A stretch of 43,369 nucleotides of DNA from an uncultured Oceanospirillaceae bacterium. Lineage in GTDB: Bacteria; Pseudomonadota; Gammaproteobacteria; Pseudomonadales; Balneatricaceae. Location of the stretch: positions 1 to 43,369 of the forward strand of contig CAKZOD010000105.1 in assembly GCA_937136055.1 (NCBI GenBank), given 5' to 3'. The notes beneath the pieces were generated by a model. It did no database searches and was not told the DNA's origin. It worked only from the letters and a program-made list of their open reading frames with translations. Of the stretch, positions 1 to 8,317 are shown piece after piece; within the stretch, counting starts at the first letter, position 1, and every line of letters starts with the position of its first letter. The translations under genes and the position numbers were made by a program.

Positions 1-12
1 GCTCCTTCTGTT

Positions 13-44
13 AACTAGTTCTTCTAGTTTGGCGCATTGACGCC
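13..44. other. Two small inverted repeats at the window edge
   Basis: AACTAG (13-18) pairs with CTAGTT (24-29), and directly after it GGCG (31-34) pairs with CGCC (41-44). They lie upstream of the globin gene. There is no T-run, so a terminator is not supported. They could be leader structure or the end of a unit that lies outside the window. Confidence 0.25.
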
Positions 45-109
45 GTAAGTGGGAGCGTCCATCTCATCATGCGATTAGCTAAAAAGATTCTACGGATTAA
101 GGTATTAAC

Positions 110-502
110 ATGCAGTATGGTCAACTAGACACATCATTTCTAGCAGCAGGCGGTGAGCAAGGCTTAGTTTCATTAGCCGAAGCTTTTTACCATCAAATGG
201 AGACGCTTGAGGAAGCGAAAAAAATCCGTGCAATGCACCCTGAAGATCTAACTGAATCGATCTATAAACTTGCCCGCTTTTTATCCGGATGGTTAGGTGG
301 CCCGAAACTGTATCGCGAAAAGTACGGCAGCATCAGCATACCCAGAGCTCATCAGCATTTAGCTATCTCACCAAAAGAGATGGATGCATGGTTATTATGC
401 ATGGAAAAAGCATTAGAAAACTCGAATCACAGCGATGACTTCAAAGCTTATTTACTTAAACAGCTAGCTGTACCTGCTAGTCGCTGTGTCAACACTGAAT
501 AA
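110..502 (+). CDS. Group II truncated haemoglobin (TrHbO type)
   Basis: Small cytoplasmic haem protein of the 2/2 globin group II, a family that binds O2 and NO and is usually linked to redox or nitrosative stress. The 130-residue length is normal. Visible family marks in order: FY at 26-27 (Y27 is the B10 distal Tyr), IRxMHPxDL at 39-47, the segment ending W61-GGP, LY...YG near 67-73, proximal His H81, and W94, the group II G8 Trp. The ATG at 110 has AAGG 7 nt upstream. The next gene follows 14 bp later on the same strand, so the two are probably cotranscribed. The family call is secure; the physiological role is not shown by the sequence. Confidence 0.93.
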   Translation: MQYGQLDTSFLAAGGEQGLVSLAEAFYHQMETLEEAKKIRAMHPEDLTESIYKLARFLSGWLGGPKLYREKYGSISIPRAHQHLAISPKEMDAWLLCMEKALENSNHSDDFKAYLLKQLAVPASRCVNTE

Positions 503-516
503 ACGCTAGTTAATTT

Positions 517-1029
517 ATGAATAATCGAGCGACAGATAATAGCCAAAAGTTTGGCAAGTGGATGATGTACCTCACTTGGATTATTGCACTAGCACTTGCC
601 AGCTACTTTTTTCAAAACTGGATAGACTATAAGCGTAACCCAAACGCCTCCCTATCAAGTAATGCTGATGCACCCGTGATTTTAAAGCAAAATAGTCAAG
701 GGCATTATTTAGCAACAGGTACCATAAACCAAGCCCCTGTCGTGTTTCTACTTGATACAGGCGCCACAAGCGTAGTGATAAGCTCAGAGCTTGCCAATCA
801 GCTCAATTTATCCAAAGAAGGCAAAGCACAAGTATCTACCGCAAATGGTATTATCACTGTTTTTCGTACCACATTAGATTCTGTCAGCTTAGGTAGTTTG
901 AACGCTAAAGGTATTGATGCCTACATCAATCCTCACGGTGATAGCACGGTATTATTAGGGATGAGCTTTCTAAAGCACCTCTCTATTTTGCAACAAGACA
1001 ACACACTCACCCTCAGTATTCCAAAATAA
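517..1029 (+). CDS. Membrane-anchored clan AA (retropepsin-like) aspartic protease
   Basis: Protein of the bacterial retroviral-type aspartic protease family (TIGR02281-like), whose members are usually inner-membrane anchored with the catalytic domain in the periplasm. One transmembrane segment lies at about residues 16-33, followed by a short linker. The catalytic motif LLDTGAT has its Asp at residue 80, the flap region shows TANG, and the C-terminus has the conserved LLGMSFL. The length (170 aa) is typical. Such enzymes carry one catalytic Asp and work as dimers (family knowledge). The substrate is unknown. It sits 14 bp after the globin gene and probably shares its transcript. Confidence 0.88.
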   Translation: MNNRATDNSQKFGKWMMYLTWIIALALASYFFQNWIDYKRNPNASLSSNADAPVILKQNSQGHYLATGTINQAPVVFLLDTGATSVVISSELANQLNLSKEGKAQVSTANGIITVFRTTLDSVSLGSLNAKGIDAYINPHGDSTVLLGMSFLKHLSILQQDNTLTLSIPK

Positions 1030-1094
1030 ACAAAGCTTTCAAACAGCCCTTTTGTAGAATTCGAACCTTTATACTCCTTTCACCCTATATTTTA

Positions 1095-1112
1095 TTCAAC
1101 CAAAAGGTTGAA
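1095..1112. promoter_or_regulatory. Operator 1 of the ArsR-family regulator
   Basis: Perfect dyad TTCAACC-aaaa-GGTTGAA. A near copy lies exactly 40 bp downstream (operator 2). Its last bases overlap a -35-like TTGAAC (1108-1113). I infer that it is an autoregulatory site for the regulator encoded next. Confidence 0.7.
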
Positions 1113-1136
1113 CATAATTTACAAAAACTATATATT
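1108..1136 (+). promoter_or_regulatory. Promoter of the arsR-AHSA1 pair
   Basis: -35 TTGAAC (1108-1113), 17-bp spacer, -10 TATATT (1131-1136). The predicted start point is about 1143-1144, at the ATG itself, which fits the absence of a Shine-Dalgarno sequence. The -35 lies in operator 1 and the -10 touches operator 2. Confidence 0.6.
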
Positions 1137-1152
1137 CAACCATATGGATGAA
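1135..1152. promoter_or_regulatory. Operator 2, covering the arsR start codon
   Basis: TTCAACC-atat-GGATGAA, one mismatch from operator 1's arms. With flanking TATA on both sides it forms a 26-bp near-palindrome (1131-1156). It contains the ATG at 1144, so a bound repressor would sit on the -10 end and the start site. Confidence 0.7.
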
Positions 1153-1500
1153 TATATTAATAAACAACTCACCACAACATTAAAAGCAATTAGCGATCCG
1201 ACAAGACGCTCATTACTCACTAAACTTGTACAGCAAGGACCTATGCGCGTTACACAGCTAGCGACGTATTATGAAATGAGCTTGAACTCAATTTCAAAAC
1301 ATATAAAGGTGTTAGAAAGTGCTGATTTAATATCTCGAAAAACTCTAGGAAGGGTTCATATTATTGAAGCGACACCCAATAGCATGCAGTGTATTGAGAA
1401 CTGGCTACACAGCTTACGCTCTATTTGGGAGATTCGGCTAGATACACTGGCAGAAATAATGGAATATGAAAAGGAGAACAACAATGAATCAGGTAAATAA
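1144..1500 (+). CDS. ArsR-family winged-helix transcriptional regulator
   Basis: DNA-binding regulator of about 118 residues. The ArsR-type start ISDPTRRSLL lies near the N-terminus, followed by a winged helix whose recognition helix reads MSLNSISKHIKVLE. No metal-binding CxC pair is visible, so this looks like the subgroup paired with AHSA1/SRPBCC genes rather than an arsenic sensor. The reading frame is open upstream to a TTG at 1108, but that lies in operator 1, and homologues begin close to the DPTRR motif, so I take the ATG at 1144. No ribosome site precedes it and the transcript may be leaderless. The gene overlaps the next by 17 bp. Likely autorepressed through the two dyads at 1095-1152. 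Confidence 0.88.
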   Translation: MDEYINKQLTTTLKAISDPTRRSLLTKLVQQGPMRVTQLATYYEMSLNSISKHIKVLESADLISRKTLGRVHIIEATPNSMQCIENWLHSLRSIWEIRLDTLAEIMEYEKENNNESGK

Positions 1501-1933
1501 TATCGATCCAAATTCACTCACACTTTCTCTCTCAAAAACGATTCATGCACCTGTAGCAGAGGTATTCAACGCTTGGCTAGATGCAAAAACATTGGCTAAG
1601 TTTATGATTCCAATGCAAGGAATGTGTGAGCCACAAGTTAGTTGCGCACCTCATCAAGGCGGGCAATTTGAGATACTAATGAAAGCAGATGACAATGTAA
1701 TGCCTCACACGGGTGAGTACGTAATTATAGAGCCGTACTCAAAGATTGTTTTCACATGGCAATCTAATCACTCTATTGATGGATCACAAGTAACACTACT
1801 ATTCGAGCAAGCAGCAAATTCCACAAAACTGACACTTCAACAAGTAAAGTTCTTCGATCAATCAGCAAAGGAAAACCACACCAAAGGCTGGCAATCTATC
1901 TTAAATCATTTAGATGATGTTTTAAGGTCATAA
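1484..1933 (+). CDS. SRPBCC / AHSA1-domain protein
   Basis: About 149 residues of the START-like SRPBCC fold, subgroup AHSA1 (activator of Hsp90 ATPase homologue 1-like). Marks are the opening LSKTIHAPVAEVFNAWLD, a central GGQFEI, GEY..IEP..KIVFTW, and a C-terminal KGWQSILNHLDD helix. Such proteins have a hydrophobic pocket; the ligand is usually unknown. The ATG at 1484 is chosen over one at 1466 because AAGGAG stands 7 nt upstream of it. ArsR-AHSA1 pairs are a common arrangement in which the regulator controls its neighbour. The function of this pair cannot be read from the sequence. Confidence 0.85.
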   Translation: MNQVNNIDPNSLTLSLSKTIHAPVAEVFNAWLDAKTLAKFMIPMQGMCEPQVSCAPHQGGQFEILMKADDNVMPHTGEYVIIEPYSKIVFTWQSNHSIDGSQVTLLFEQAANSTKLTLQQVKFFDQSAKENHTKGWQSILNHLDDVLRS

Positions 1934-1978
1934 CAAAAACAGCGGCAATAATAGGCTCAAGATACTTGCTCTAAGAAA

Positions 1979-1991
1979 ATGCTGTCAGCAT
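1979..1991. other. Short dyad after the AHSA1 gene
   Basis: ATGCTG-t-CAGCAT, 46 bp after the stop. No T-run follows. It could be a weak 3'-end hairpin. Confidence 0.2.
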
Positions 1992-2065
1992 TGTGATAGC
2001 ACAAAATCAGTCGCAGTTTTTCATCAACGCAATTAAAGTTTTGATGCTTTATATCTTGGGGTATG

Positions 2066-2081
2066 CATAGTTTAAACTATG
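2066..2081. repeat. 16-bp perfect palindrome across the cold-shock gene stop
   Basis: CATAGTTTAAACTATG overlaps the TAG stop (2077-2079) of the minus-strand gene. There is no loop and no U-tract, so it is not a standard terminator. Role unknown. Confidence 0.4.
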
Positions 2082-2340
2082 TCATTACTCCAGGGCGGAA
2101 AGGTTTATTTGCTTGATGATTATTACGGTAGCCACCTTTTTGTTGCGCAACAAGTTTAACCTTTTTAGCGATTAAACCGCGCTTATCAACATGACATTCA
2201 AACTCAACTGTCACCCCTACTTTCAAGAATTGGCAGTTTAATAAATCCGCTTTATAAACAATGATATCTTTACCACTACCATTTTCTAGAAAACCAGATT
2301 CTTTATCACGAAACCATTTTTTTACAACTGTTTGCAACAT
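2077..2340 (-). CDS. Divergent cold-shock-domain protein
   Basis: 87-residue protein that is mostly one cold-shock (OB-fold) domain, the nucleic-acid-binding fold of CspA. The skeleton is recognisable: VKKWF at 6-10, a Gly-Phe in the RNP1 position (SGFLE), GKDIIVYKADLL in the RNP2 position, then LKVGVTVEFE and the closing GLIAKKVKLV. RNP1 and RNP2 are degraded relative to the canonical KGFGFI and VFVH, with aromatic residues lost, so RNA binding may be altered. A basic tail of about 20 residues follows. The start is supported by AAGGAG 5 nt upstream. It stands alone, with 418 bp of non-coding DNA upstream. Confidence 0.75.
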   Translation of the reverse strand: MLQTVVKKWFRDKESGFLENGSGKDIIVYKADLLNCQFLKVGVTVEFECHVDKRGLIAKKVKLVAQQKGGYRNNHQANKPFRPGVMT

Positions 2341-2758
2341 TTACTCCTTACTGAACATCGGCGTATTTTTGAAGCAGCTGGCAGCTTTAAAGCGAAACAG
2401 TGCTAAAAGAATATTATTGAATTGAATATTTATATAAACCACTAGCGGTTTGTAGACGAAAAATACGATACATATAGTAATAGCTGCACTAAAAATCTGC
2501 ACAGATCTATTAAAGGCTGCTGATAGCCTATTAGGTTAACTATAGATGACTAACTGATAAAAGAACAACAAAAATATACTTTTATATGCTAAAAAATCTT
2601 AATTTTCTAGGAACGTGCAATTAAATTGCATATCTTCTAAGTAATAAAGACAAGAGTCTCTGTAAACTATTGAGCTGCACAAATATTGCGAGCAACATCA
2701 GCAAACTTCAGACAGAGGCTATTCTTAACGATCAAATTTGCAATATAGGCTTTAAAGT
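2341..2758. other. Non-coding region between the cold-shock and VanZ-like genes
   Basis: AT-rich stretch of 418 bp with no convincing gene. It holds the palindrome TGCAATT-a-AATTGCA (2616-2630) and must contain the promoter of the cold-shock-domain gene. A long 5' leader would be expected if that gene behaves like the csp family, but I cannot trace a definite fold. Confidence 0.4.
2616..2630. promoter_or_regulatory. Dyad TGCAATT-a-AATTGCA
   Basis: Perfect 7+1+7 palindrome about 275 bp upstream of the cold-shock-domain start and about 130 bp past the VanZ stop. It is a possible protein-binding site; the regulator is unknown. Confidence 0.3.
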
Positions 2759-3124
2759 TTACAGCTGTTCAGCTTTATAACTTTTAAAACGCACGATGAT
2801 GAAATAGAAGACCAGCGCACAAAGTACACCTAATCCATTTGCAAGTGCATCGTAATAACTAAATACTCGATTTACTTGTAAAACGCCTTGAGCGTACTCC
2901 ATTAAAAATGCAAGCAATAACATTGTAATCCAGTAGTAATAAGCATTTACTGACAACATGGCGACTCTGCCTGTTATCGCCAAACAAAAGAAGGCACCTA
3001 AGTGAGCGACTTTATCAGACTGCAAAAAAACTTGCTGCACCGGCTCTGGCTTAAATATTCCCCAGCTAACAGCTAGCAAACAAGCCACAAACAAAACAAC
3101 TGCTATCTGTTTATATTGATCCAT
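2759..3124 (-). CDS. VanZ-like family membrane protein
   Basis: 121-residue protein with about four transmembrane segments. The VanZ-like signature is visible: SDKVAHLGAFFCLA around residues 36-49, MEYAQG near residue 75, then SYYDALANGLG around 90-100. The family is named for VanZ of the teicoplanin resistance cluster, but the many single-domain members like this one have no established function. The ATG at 3124 has a weak AGG upstream. It is followed by non-coding DNA and appears monocistronic. Family assignment is good; the role is not known. Confidence 0.82.
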   Translation of the reverse strand: MDQYKQIAVVLFVACLLAVSWGIFKPEPVQQVFLQSDKVAHLGAFFCLAITGRVAMLSVNAYYYWITMLLLAFLMEYAQGVLQVNRVFSYYDALANGLGVLCALVFYFIIVRFKSYKAEQL

Positions 3125-3276
3125 TTAAAACCTATATCCATAACGCTCATCGAATCACGGTAATTAACGCTTTTAGAAAAGCTTGCGTATTTTATTAGCT
3201 CAAAACTGAGCATTCTCTATCCGTCAAATAGCACAAAGCTGTATTTATCTGGTTAAGAATGGCGCCATTAAAGCAT

Positions 3277-3304
3277 AAAAAAAGCGCTAAATAGCGCTTT
3301 TTTT
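3277..3304 (-). terminator. Intrinsic terminator of aceEF
   Basis: Stem of AAAAAAGCGCTA and TAGCGCTTTTTT with a 2-3-nt loop, 15 bp after the aceF stop. Read on the minus strand it ends in a run of T. It is symmetric enough to act in both directions. Confidence 0.85.
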
Positions 3305-3318
3305 GGTGTAAAACTTGT

Positions 3319-5289
3319 TTATAAAGCTAATCTTCTGACATCACTTAACAACGCATTAAGTGTTGTCATGAAACGTCCACCATCACTACCGTTTATCGCA
3401 CGGTGATCGTAAGATAAGCACAGTGGCAGCATTTTACGCGGCTCAAAACTCGAACCATTCCAACGCGGTTTAATGTCTGCTTTAGAAACACCTAAAATAG
3501 CAACTTCTGGCGTATTCACGATTGGCGTGAAGCCAGTTCCACCGATGCCACCCAAGCTTGAAATTGTAAAGCAAGAGCCTTGCATTTCGTTCGGCTTCAA
3601 CTTGCGATCTTTCGCTTTGCCCGCTAATTCAACAGCTTCATTAGCCAATTCATAAATGCTCTTCTTATCAGCATCTTTAATGACTGGCACCATTAATCCA
3701 TGTGGCGTATCAACCGCGATTCCGATGTTAATATACTTCTTAAGCACCAGATGTTGGCCATCTGCATGTAACGAAGTATTAAAGCGTGGATGCATTTGTA
3801 ACGCCTTAACCACCGCTTTAATTATGAAAGGCATTGGTGTTAATTTAACACCTGACTTTGCCGCTTCATCCTTCATATCTTTACGGAACGCTTCTAAATC
3901 CGTGATATCAGCTTCATCAAACTGTGTCACATGTGGGACATTTAGCCATGCACGTGCCATATTATCGCGCGTCACACGCGCAATTTTACTCATTTTCTCT
4001 AATTCGATTTCGCCGAACTGGCTGAAATCAATTTCAGGTACTTGTGGTAAACCTTGCCCAACAGCTGCTGCACTTGCTGCCTGCGGTTTAGCTTGCGCCT
4101 GCTTGATCATTTTCTTAACGAATGCTTGCATATCCTCTTTAAGAATACGACCGCGACGACCAGTACCTTTTACCAATGTCAAATCAACGCCAAATTCTCT
4201 CGCCAACACACGCACAGCAGGACCTGCATAAAGTGTCGTTTGGTTTTTCTTAGCTAATAACTCTGGATCAACAACTGAAGTCGCAGCTGCTGCACTTTCT
4301 TGAGCGGCTGGTGCAACAGGTATTTGCGGAGCTGGAGCCGGAGCTGGCGTAGAAGCAACTTGAGCCGCTTGTGGTGCTACAGCACTTGAAACTTCAAGTG
4401 TCAGTATCTCATCACCTTCATTACAAGAGGCGCCTTCAGATATAGCTATTGATTTAATAACTCCCGATAATGGCGAAGGAACTTCCATTGACGCCTTATC
4501 AGTTTCAACAGTAATTAAGCTATCGCCTTCATTAATGCTATCACCAACTGCAACCATTACTTCAATAACATCAACATCTGTTGCTCCTGACAAATCAGGC
4601 ACTGATACTTTTTCAATCGATTGAGAAGTACTTGCTGCAGGAGCTGGTGCAAATTCTTGAGCAGCCGCTGGCTGCACTGCAGGTGCTGATACCTCAACAA
4701 CGGGTGCTTCACCACTAACAACTTCAAGCTGAAGAATCAGGTCACCTTCATTACACGTTGTACCCTCTTCAATAATAACGGACTTTACTGTGCCGGCTTT
4801 TGGTGAAGGCACTTCCATAGAGGCCTTGTCTGTTTCAACAGAGATCAGCCCATCACCTTCTGCGACTGTATCCCCTGCTTTCACCATAACTTCGATAACG
4901 TCTACATCCGCAGCACCTGATAAATCAGGTATAACGATGGCTTCTACTTCGACACTTGCCGCTGCACTTGCAACGCTCGTGCTAGCAGCTGGCGCCTCAA
5001 TTACTGGGGCTTCTACGGGTGCAGGCTCAGCATTAACTGGCACTTGAGCTTCAGCGCTCGTCAACGTAAGAATGGCATCACCTTCGTTGCACGTCACACC
5101 TTCTTGCATAATTACTTCTACAACGGTTCCACCTTGTGGTGCAGGTACTTCCATAGCCGCTTTATCTGTTTCTACAGAAATCAGGCTATCGCCTTCAGCG
5201 ATTGTATCACCGGCTTTTACCATCACTTCGATTACGTCAACATCTGTTGCGCCGCTTAAATCTGGTACTGAAATTGTGATTGTAGTCAC
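3319..5289 (-). CDS. aceF: Pyruvate dehydrogenase complex E2, dihydrolipoyl acetyltransferase
   Basis: Core subunit of the pyruvate dehydrogenase complex; it passes the acetyl group from E1 to CoA. Domain order: three lipoyl domains, each with an ETDKA(A/S)ME lipoylation motif, joined by Ala/Pro/Gln-rich swinging linkers; a peripheral-subunit-binding domain (GPAVRVLAREFGVDL then GTGRRGRILKEDM); and the catalytic domain ending in SYDHRAINGSDGGRF with the active-site His and Asp. At 656 aa it resembles E. coli AceF. The frame is open to a GTG at 5316, but I choose the GTG at 5289 because GAGG lies 8 nt upstream and the lipoyl domain begins at once. It follows aceE by 85 bp. No lpd gene follows, so E3 must be encoded elsewhere. 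Confidence 0.96.
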   Translation of the reverse strand: MTTITISVPDLSGATDVDVIEVMVKAGDTIAEGDSLISVETDKAAMEVPAPQGGTVVEVIMQEGVTCNEGDAILTLTSAEAQVPVNAEPAPVEAPVIEAPAASTSVASAAASVEVEAIVIPDLSGAADVDVIEVMVKAGDTVAEGDGLISVETDKASMEVPSPKAGTVKSVIIEEGTTCNEGDLILQLEVVSGEAPVVEVSAPAVQPAAAQEFAPAPAASTSQSIEKVSVPDLSGATDVDVIEVMVAVGDSINEGDSLITVETDKASMEVPSPLSGVIKSIAISEGASCNEGDEILTLEVSSAVAPQAAQVASTPAPAPAPQIPVAPAAQESAAAATSVVDPELLAKKNQTTLYAGPAVRVLAREFGVDLTLVKGTGRRGRILKEDMQAFVKKMIKQAQAKPQAASAAAVGQGLPQVPEIDFSQFGEIELEKMSKIARVTRDNMARAWLNVPHVTQFDEADITDLEAFRKDMKDEAAKSGVKLTPMPFIIKAVVKALQMHPRFNTSLHADGQHLVLKKYINIGIAVDTPHGLMVPVIKDADKKSIYELANEAVELAGKAKDRKLKPNEMQGSCFTISSLGGIGGTGFTPIVNTPEVAILGVSKADIKPRWNGSSFEPRKMLPLCLSYDHRAINGSDGGRFMTTLNALLSDVRRLAL

Positions 5290-5374
5290 TATTTTTTCCT
5301 CATTACTTGCAAGCACTGGCAGCGACGCTATTTACGCTGCTGCCAACTGTCATATCTTGGACTTTAAACAGTGA

Positions 5375-8056
5375 TTAAACTGTCCAAGGTGCCACTTTGT
5401 CAGGATCAATATTGAATTTACGCATCGCTTTAACAATGACTGAAGGTTCAATTTTACCTTCTTCTTGTAGCGATTTCAGCGCTGCGATAACAACGAAGTA
5501 ACGGTTTACTTCAAAGAATTCACGCAACTTATCACGCGTATCCGAACGTCCGTAACCATCAGTTCCTAACACTTTATAACGCTGAGGAATGTATTCACGT
5601 AACTGATCAGGATACATGCGCATGTAATCTGTTGCTGCTATAACAGGCTCTTCACCTGCTAAACATTCAGTAACATAAGCAGTGCGCGCTTCCTCTTCAG
5701 GGTGAAGGAAGTTCCAACGCTCTACTTCTTGCGCTTCACGGCGCAATTCATTGATTGAAGTTGTGCTCCAAATATCTGACTCAACACCAAACTCAGCTTT
5801 AAGAATAGTCGCCGCTTCACGCACTTCATTTAAGATAGTGCCACAGCCAATCAACTTCACTTTAAGATCCGACGATGCACCTTCATTTAGCATATACATG
5901 CCTTTTATGATGCCTTCTTCAGCACCTTTTGGCATATCTAAATGGATGTAATTTTCGTTCATCGTTGTGATGTAGTAGAAACGGTTCTCACCATCTTGAT
6001 ACATACGACGAGCACCGTCTTGGATAATTACTGCTAACTCATAACCAAAAGTAGGGTCGTAAGATACGCAGTTAGGCACCATTTGCGCCATCAAGTGAGA
6101 ATGGCCATCTTGATGCTGAAGACCTTCACCGTTTAGCGTTGTTCTGCCGGCAGTAGCGCCGATTAAGAAACCGCGCGCTTGCATATCACCCGCTGCCCAA
6201 ATCAAGTCCATTACACGCTGGAAACCGAACATTGAGTAGAAAATGTAAAACGGAATCATTGGGCATGAGTTGTTTACATAGGATGTAGCACAAGCAATCC
6301 ACGCAGACATCGCACCGGCTTCATTGATCCCCTCTTCAAGAATCTGACCTTTCTTAGATTCTTTGTAATACATGATCTGATCTGAATCGTGAGGCGTGTA
6401 ACGCTGACCCGCTGAAGAGTAAATACCTAGTTGGCGGAACATACCTTCCATACCAAAAGTACGCGCTTCATCTGGAATGATAGGCACGATATGTTGACCG
6501 ACATTCTTATCTTTTAATAACGTATTCAGTACACGGTTAAAGCCCATTTGGCTCGACATTGCACGCTTTTCGTTACCTTTTAAGCTATTGGCAAAATCAC
6601 TTAAAGGTGGAACTTCTAAACGAGGAACTTCAGTATTACGAATTGGATACGAACCACCTAAACTCTTACGACGATCCATCATATAACGCATCTCTGGTGA
6701 ATCTGGAGATGGACGATAATACGGCATGCCTTTTAGCTGTTCATCAGCTAATGGAATGTTAAAGCGATCACGGAAATCTTTAAGATCATCCATAGCCAGC
6801 TTCTTCATTGAATGAGTGTCGTTCTTAGCAAGGCCTGATTTACCGGTACCGTAACCTTTAACCGTTGCGGCTAAGATAACTGTTGGCTGGCCTTTATGGT
6901 TGGTCGCTTCATTGTATGCTGCATAGACTTTATACGGATCGTGACCACCACGGTTTAGCGCCATGATCTCATCGTCGGTCATATCTTTGACCATTTCTAG
7001 CAACTCAGGATACTTGCCAAAGAAATGTTCACGGGTGTATGCACCACCGTTGGCTTTATAGTTCTGCAACTCGCCGTCACACACTTCGTCCATGCGTTTT
7101 TGTAGTAAGCCATGTTTATCTTTAGCGAACAGCGGATCCCAATGGCGACCCCATAAGCATTTAATAACATTCCAGCCAGCGCCGCGGAAAGCACCTTCTA
7201 GCTCTTGAACAATTTTTCCGTTACCACGTACAGGACCATCCAAACGCTGCAAGTTACAGTTGATAACGAAAACTAAGTTTTCAAGTTTCTCAACACCGGC
7301 GAGCGAGATCGCACCTAATGCTTCTGGCTCATCACATTCGCCATCGCCAAGGAATGCCCAAACTTTACGATCACCACGGTTAATCATTTCACGTGCTGAC
7401 AAATAACGCATAACGTGCGCTTGGTAAATCGCCTGGATAGGACCTAGGCCCATCGATACCGTTGGGAACTGCCAGAAATCAGGCATTAACCAAGGGTGTG
7501 GGTATGAAGGTAAACCTTTACCATCTACTTCACGTCTAAAGTTATCGAGCTGATCTTCAGTTAAACGACCTTCTAAATACGCACGTGCGTAAATACCTGG
7601 AGAAATGTGCCCTTGGAAAAACACCATATCGGCATTTTGGCCATTTTCGTTGTCATTACCACGGAAGAAATAGTTAAAGCCAACATCGTAAAGCGTTGCT
7701 GAAGAAGAGAAACTAGAGATGTGACCACCAAGGCCTTCATCGTTGTCGTTAGCGCGCATTACCATCGCCATTGCATTCCAACGAATGAACGAGCGAATTC
7801 GGCGCTCTACAAACAAATCACCTGGCATAGTTGCTTCATCAACAGGTGAAATAGTGTTTCTGTAAGGTGTTGTTAAAGCGAAATTGGTACCAACACCTAT
7901 TTCTTGTGCTTTGCGCCCCAATTGCGAGAGAATGAACTCTGCTCGCTTATCACCATCATTTTTAGCTACCGCTTCAAGCGCTTCTAGCCATTCTGAGGTT
8001 TCTGTTGGATCGATATCGTTAATTAAATCGTTTTGCACATCGCTATCTAAACTCAT
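5375..8056 (-). CDS. aceE: Pyruvate dehydrogenase E1 component, homodimeric type
   Basis: ThDP-dependent decarboxylase that feeds pyruvate carbon into acetyl-CoA. 893 residues, close to the 887 of E. coli AceE, and the whole chain aligns by eye. The ThDP motif begins with GDGECDEPE and ends near the Asn of VINCNLQRLDGP. The N-terminal helical arm, the central domain starting at RAMSSQMGFNRVL, and the C-terminal domain are all present. It is first in the aceE-aceF unit. The start has a weak G-rich site (GGGATGAC) about 9 nt upstream. The leader contains a terminator-like hairpin (8082-8115) and, further up, two related dyads. There is no pdhR gene next to it, unlike E. coli. Confidence 0.97.
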   Translation of the reverse strand: MSLDSDVQNDLINDIDPTETSEWLEALEAVAKNDGDKRAEFILSQLGRKAQEIGVGTNFALTTPYRNTISPVDEATMPGDLFVERRIRSFIRWNAMAMVMRANDNDEGLGGHISSFSSSATLYDVGFNYFFRGNDNENGQNADMVFFQGHISPGIYARAYLEGRLTEDQLDNFRREVDGKGLPSYPHPWLMPDFWQFPTVSMGLGPIQAIYQAHVMRYLSAREMINRGDRKVWAFLGDGECDEPEALGAISLAGVEKLENLVFVINCNLQRLDGPVRGNGKIVQELEGAFRGAGWNVIKCLWGRHWDPLFAKDKHGLLQKRMDEVCDGELQNYKANGGAYTREHFFGKYPELLEMVKDMTDDEIMALNRGGHDPYKVYAAYNEATNHKGQPTVILAATVKGYGTGKSGLAKNDTHSMKKLAMDDLKDFRDRFNIPLADEQLKGMPYYRPSPDSPEMRYMMDRRKSLGGSYPIRNTEVPRLEVPPLSDFANSLKGNEKRAMSSQMGFNRVLNTLLKDKNVGQHIVPIIPDEARTFGMEGMFRQLGIYSSAGQRYTPHDSDQIMYYKESKKGQILEEGINEAGAMSAWIACATSYVNNSCPMIPFYIFYSMFGFQRVMDLIWAAGDMQARGFLIGATAGRTTLNGEGLQHQDGHSHLMAQMVPNCVSYDPTFGYELAVIIQDGARRMYQDGENRFYYITTMNENYIHLDMPKGAEEGIIKGMYMLNEGASSDLKVKLIGCGTILNEVREAATILKAEFGVESDIWSTTSINELRREAQEVERWNFLHPEEEARTAYVTECLAGEEPVIAATDYMRMYPDQLREYIPQRYKVLGTDGYGRSDTRDKLREFFEVNRYFVVIAALKSLQEEGKIEPSVIVKAMRKFNIDPDKVAPWTV

Positions 8057-8081
8057 TGAGCAGTCATCCCGTGTTTAACAT

Positions 8082-8115
8082 AAAAAAAGCCTTCGAATGC
8101 AGCTGCTTTGGCTTT
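8082..8115 (-). terminator. Terminator-like hairpin in the aceE leader (possible attenuator)
   Basis: On the minus strand AAAGCC (8115-8110) pairs with GGCTTT (8091-8086) around an 18-nt loop that contains GCAGCTGC, and a run of seven T follows. It lies 26-59 bp upstream of the aceE start codon, with no upstream gene on that strand to terminate. The stem is short, so activity is uncertain. Confidence 0.35.
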
Positions 8116-8246
8116 ACCACGCAATTTCAAAAGTGAAAATTTAGTGGCTAAACGAAAGATCTTAAACAATATTCGACAGGCTTGGATTAAAGTTATGTTA
8201 TTAAAGTCCCAAAAAAAGTATTCACTTAAGTGTTTCTTTAAAAATT

Positions 8247-8261
8247 TGTAGTAATACTACA
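8247..8261. promoter_or_regulatory. Dyad 1 upstream of aceE
   Basis: TGTAGTA-a-TACTACA, a perfect palindrome. It fits the form TGTARTNNNAYTACA reported for the central-carbon regulator HexR (RpiR family) in gammaproteobacteria; assignment to HexR is inference only. A second copy lies 71 bp away. Confidence 0.5.
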
Positions 8262-8317
8262 TTTTTCTTCAATAAAAATCTATATCCGTCATGATTACGG
8301 GCTTTATATGCAAAAAA

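Noticed and set aside
3656..4231. 191-residue plus-strand frame opposite aceF
   Set aside because: It is an antisense shadow of a long Ala/Pro-rich coding gene with clear domains, and has no family resemblance of its own.
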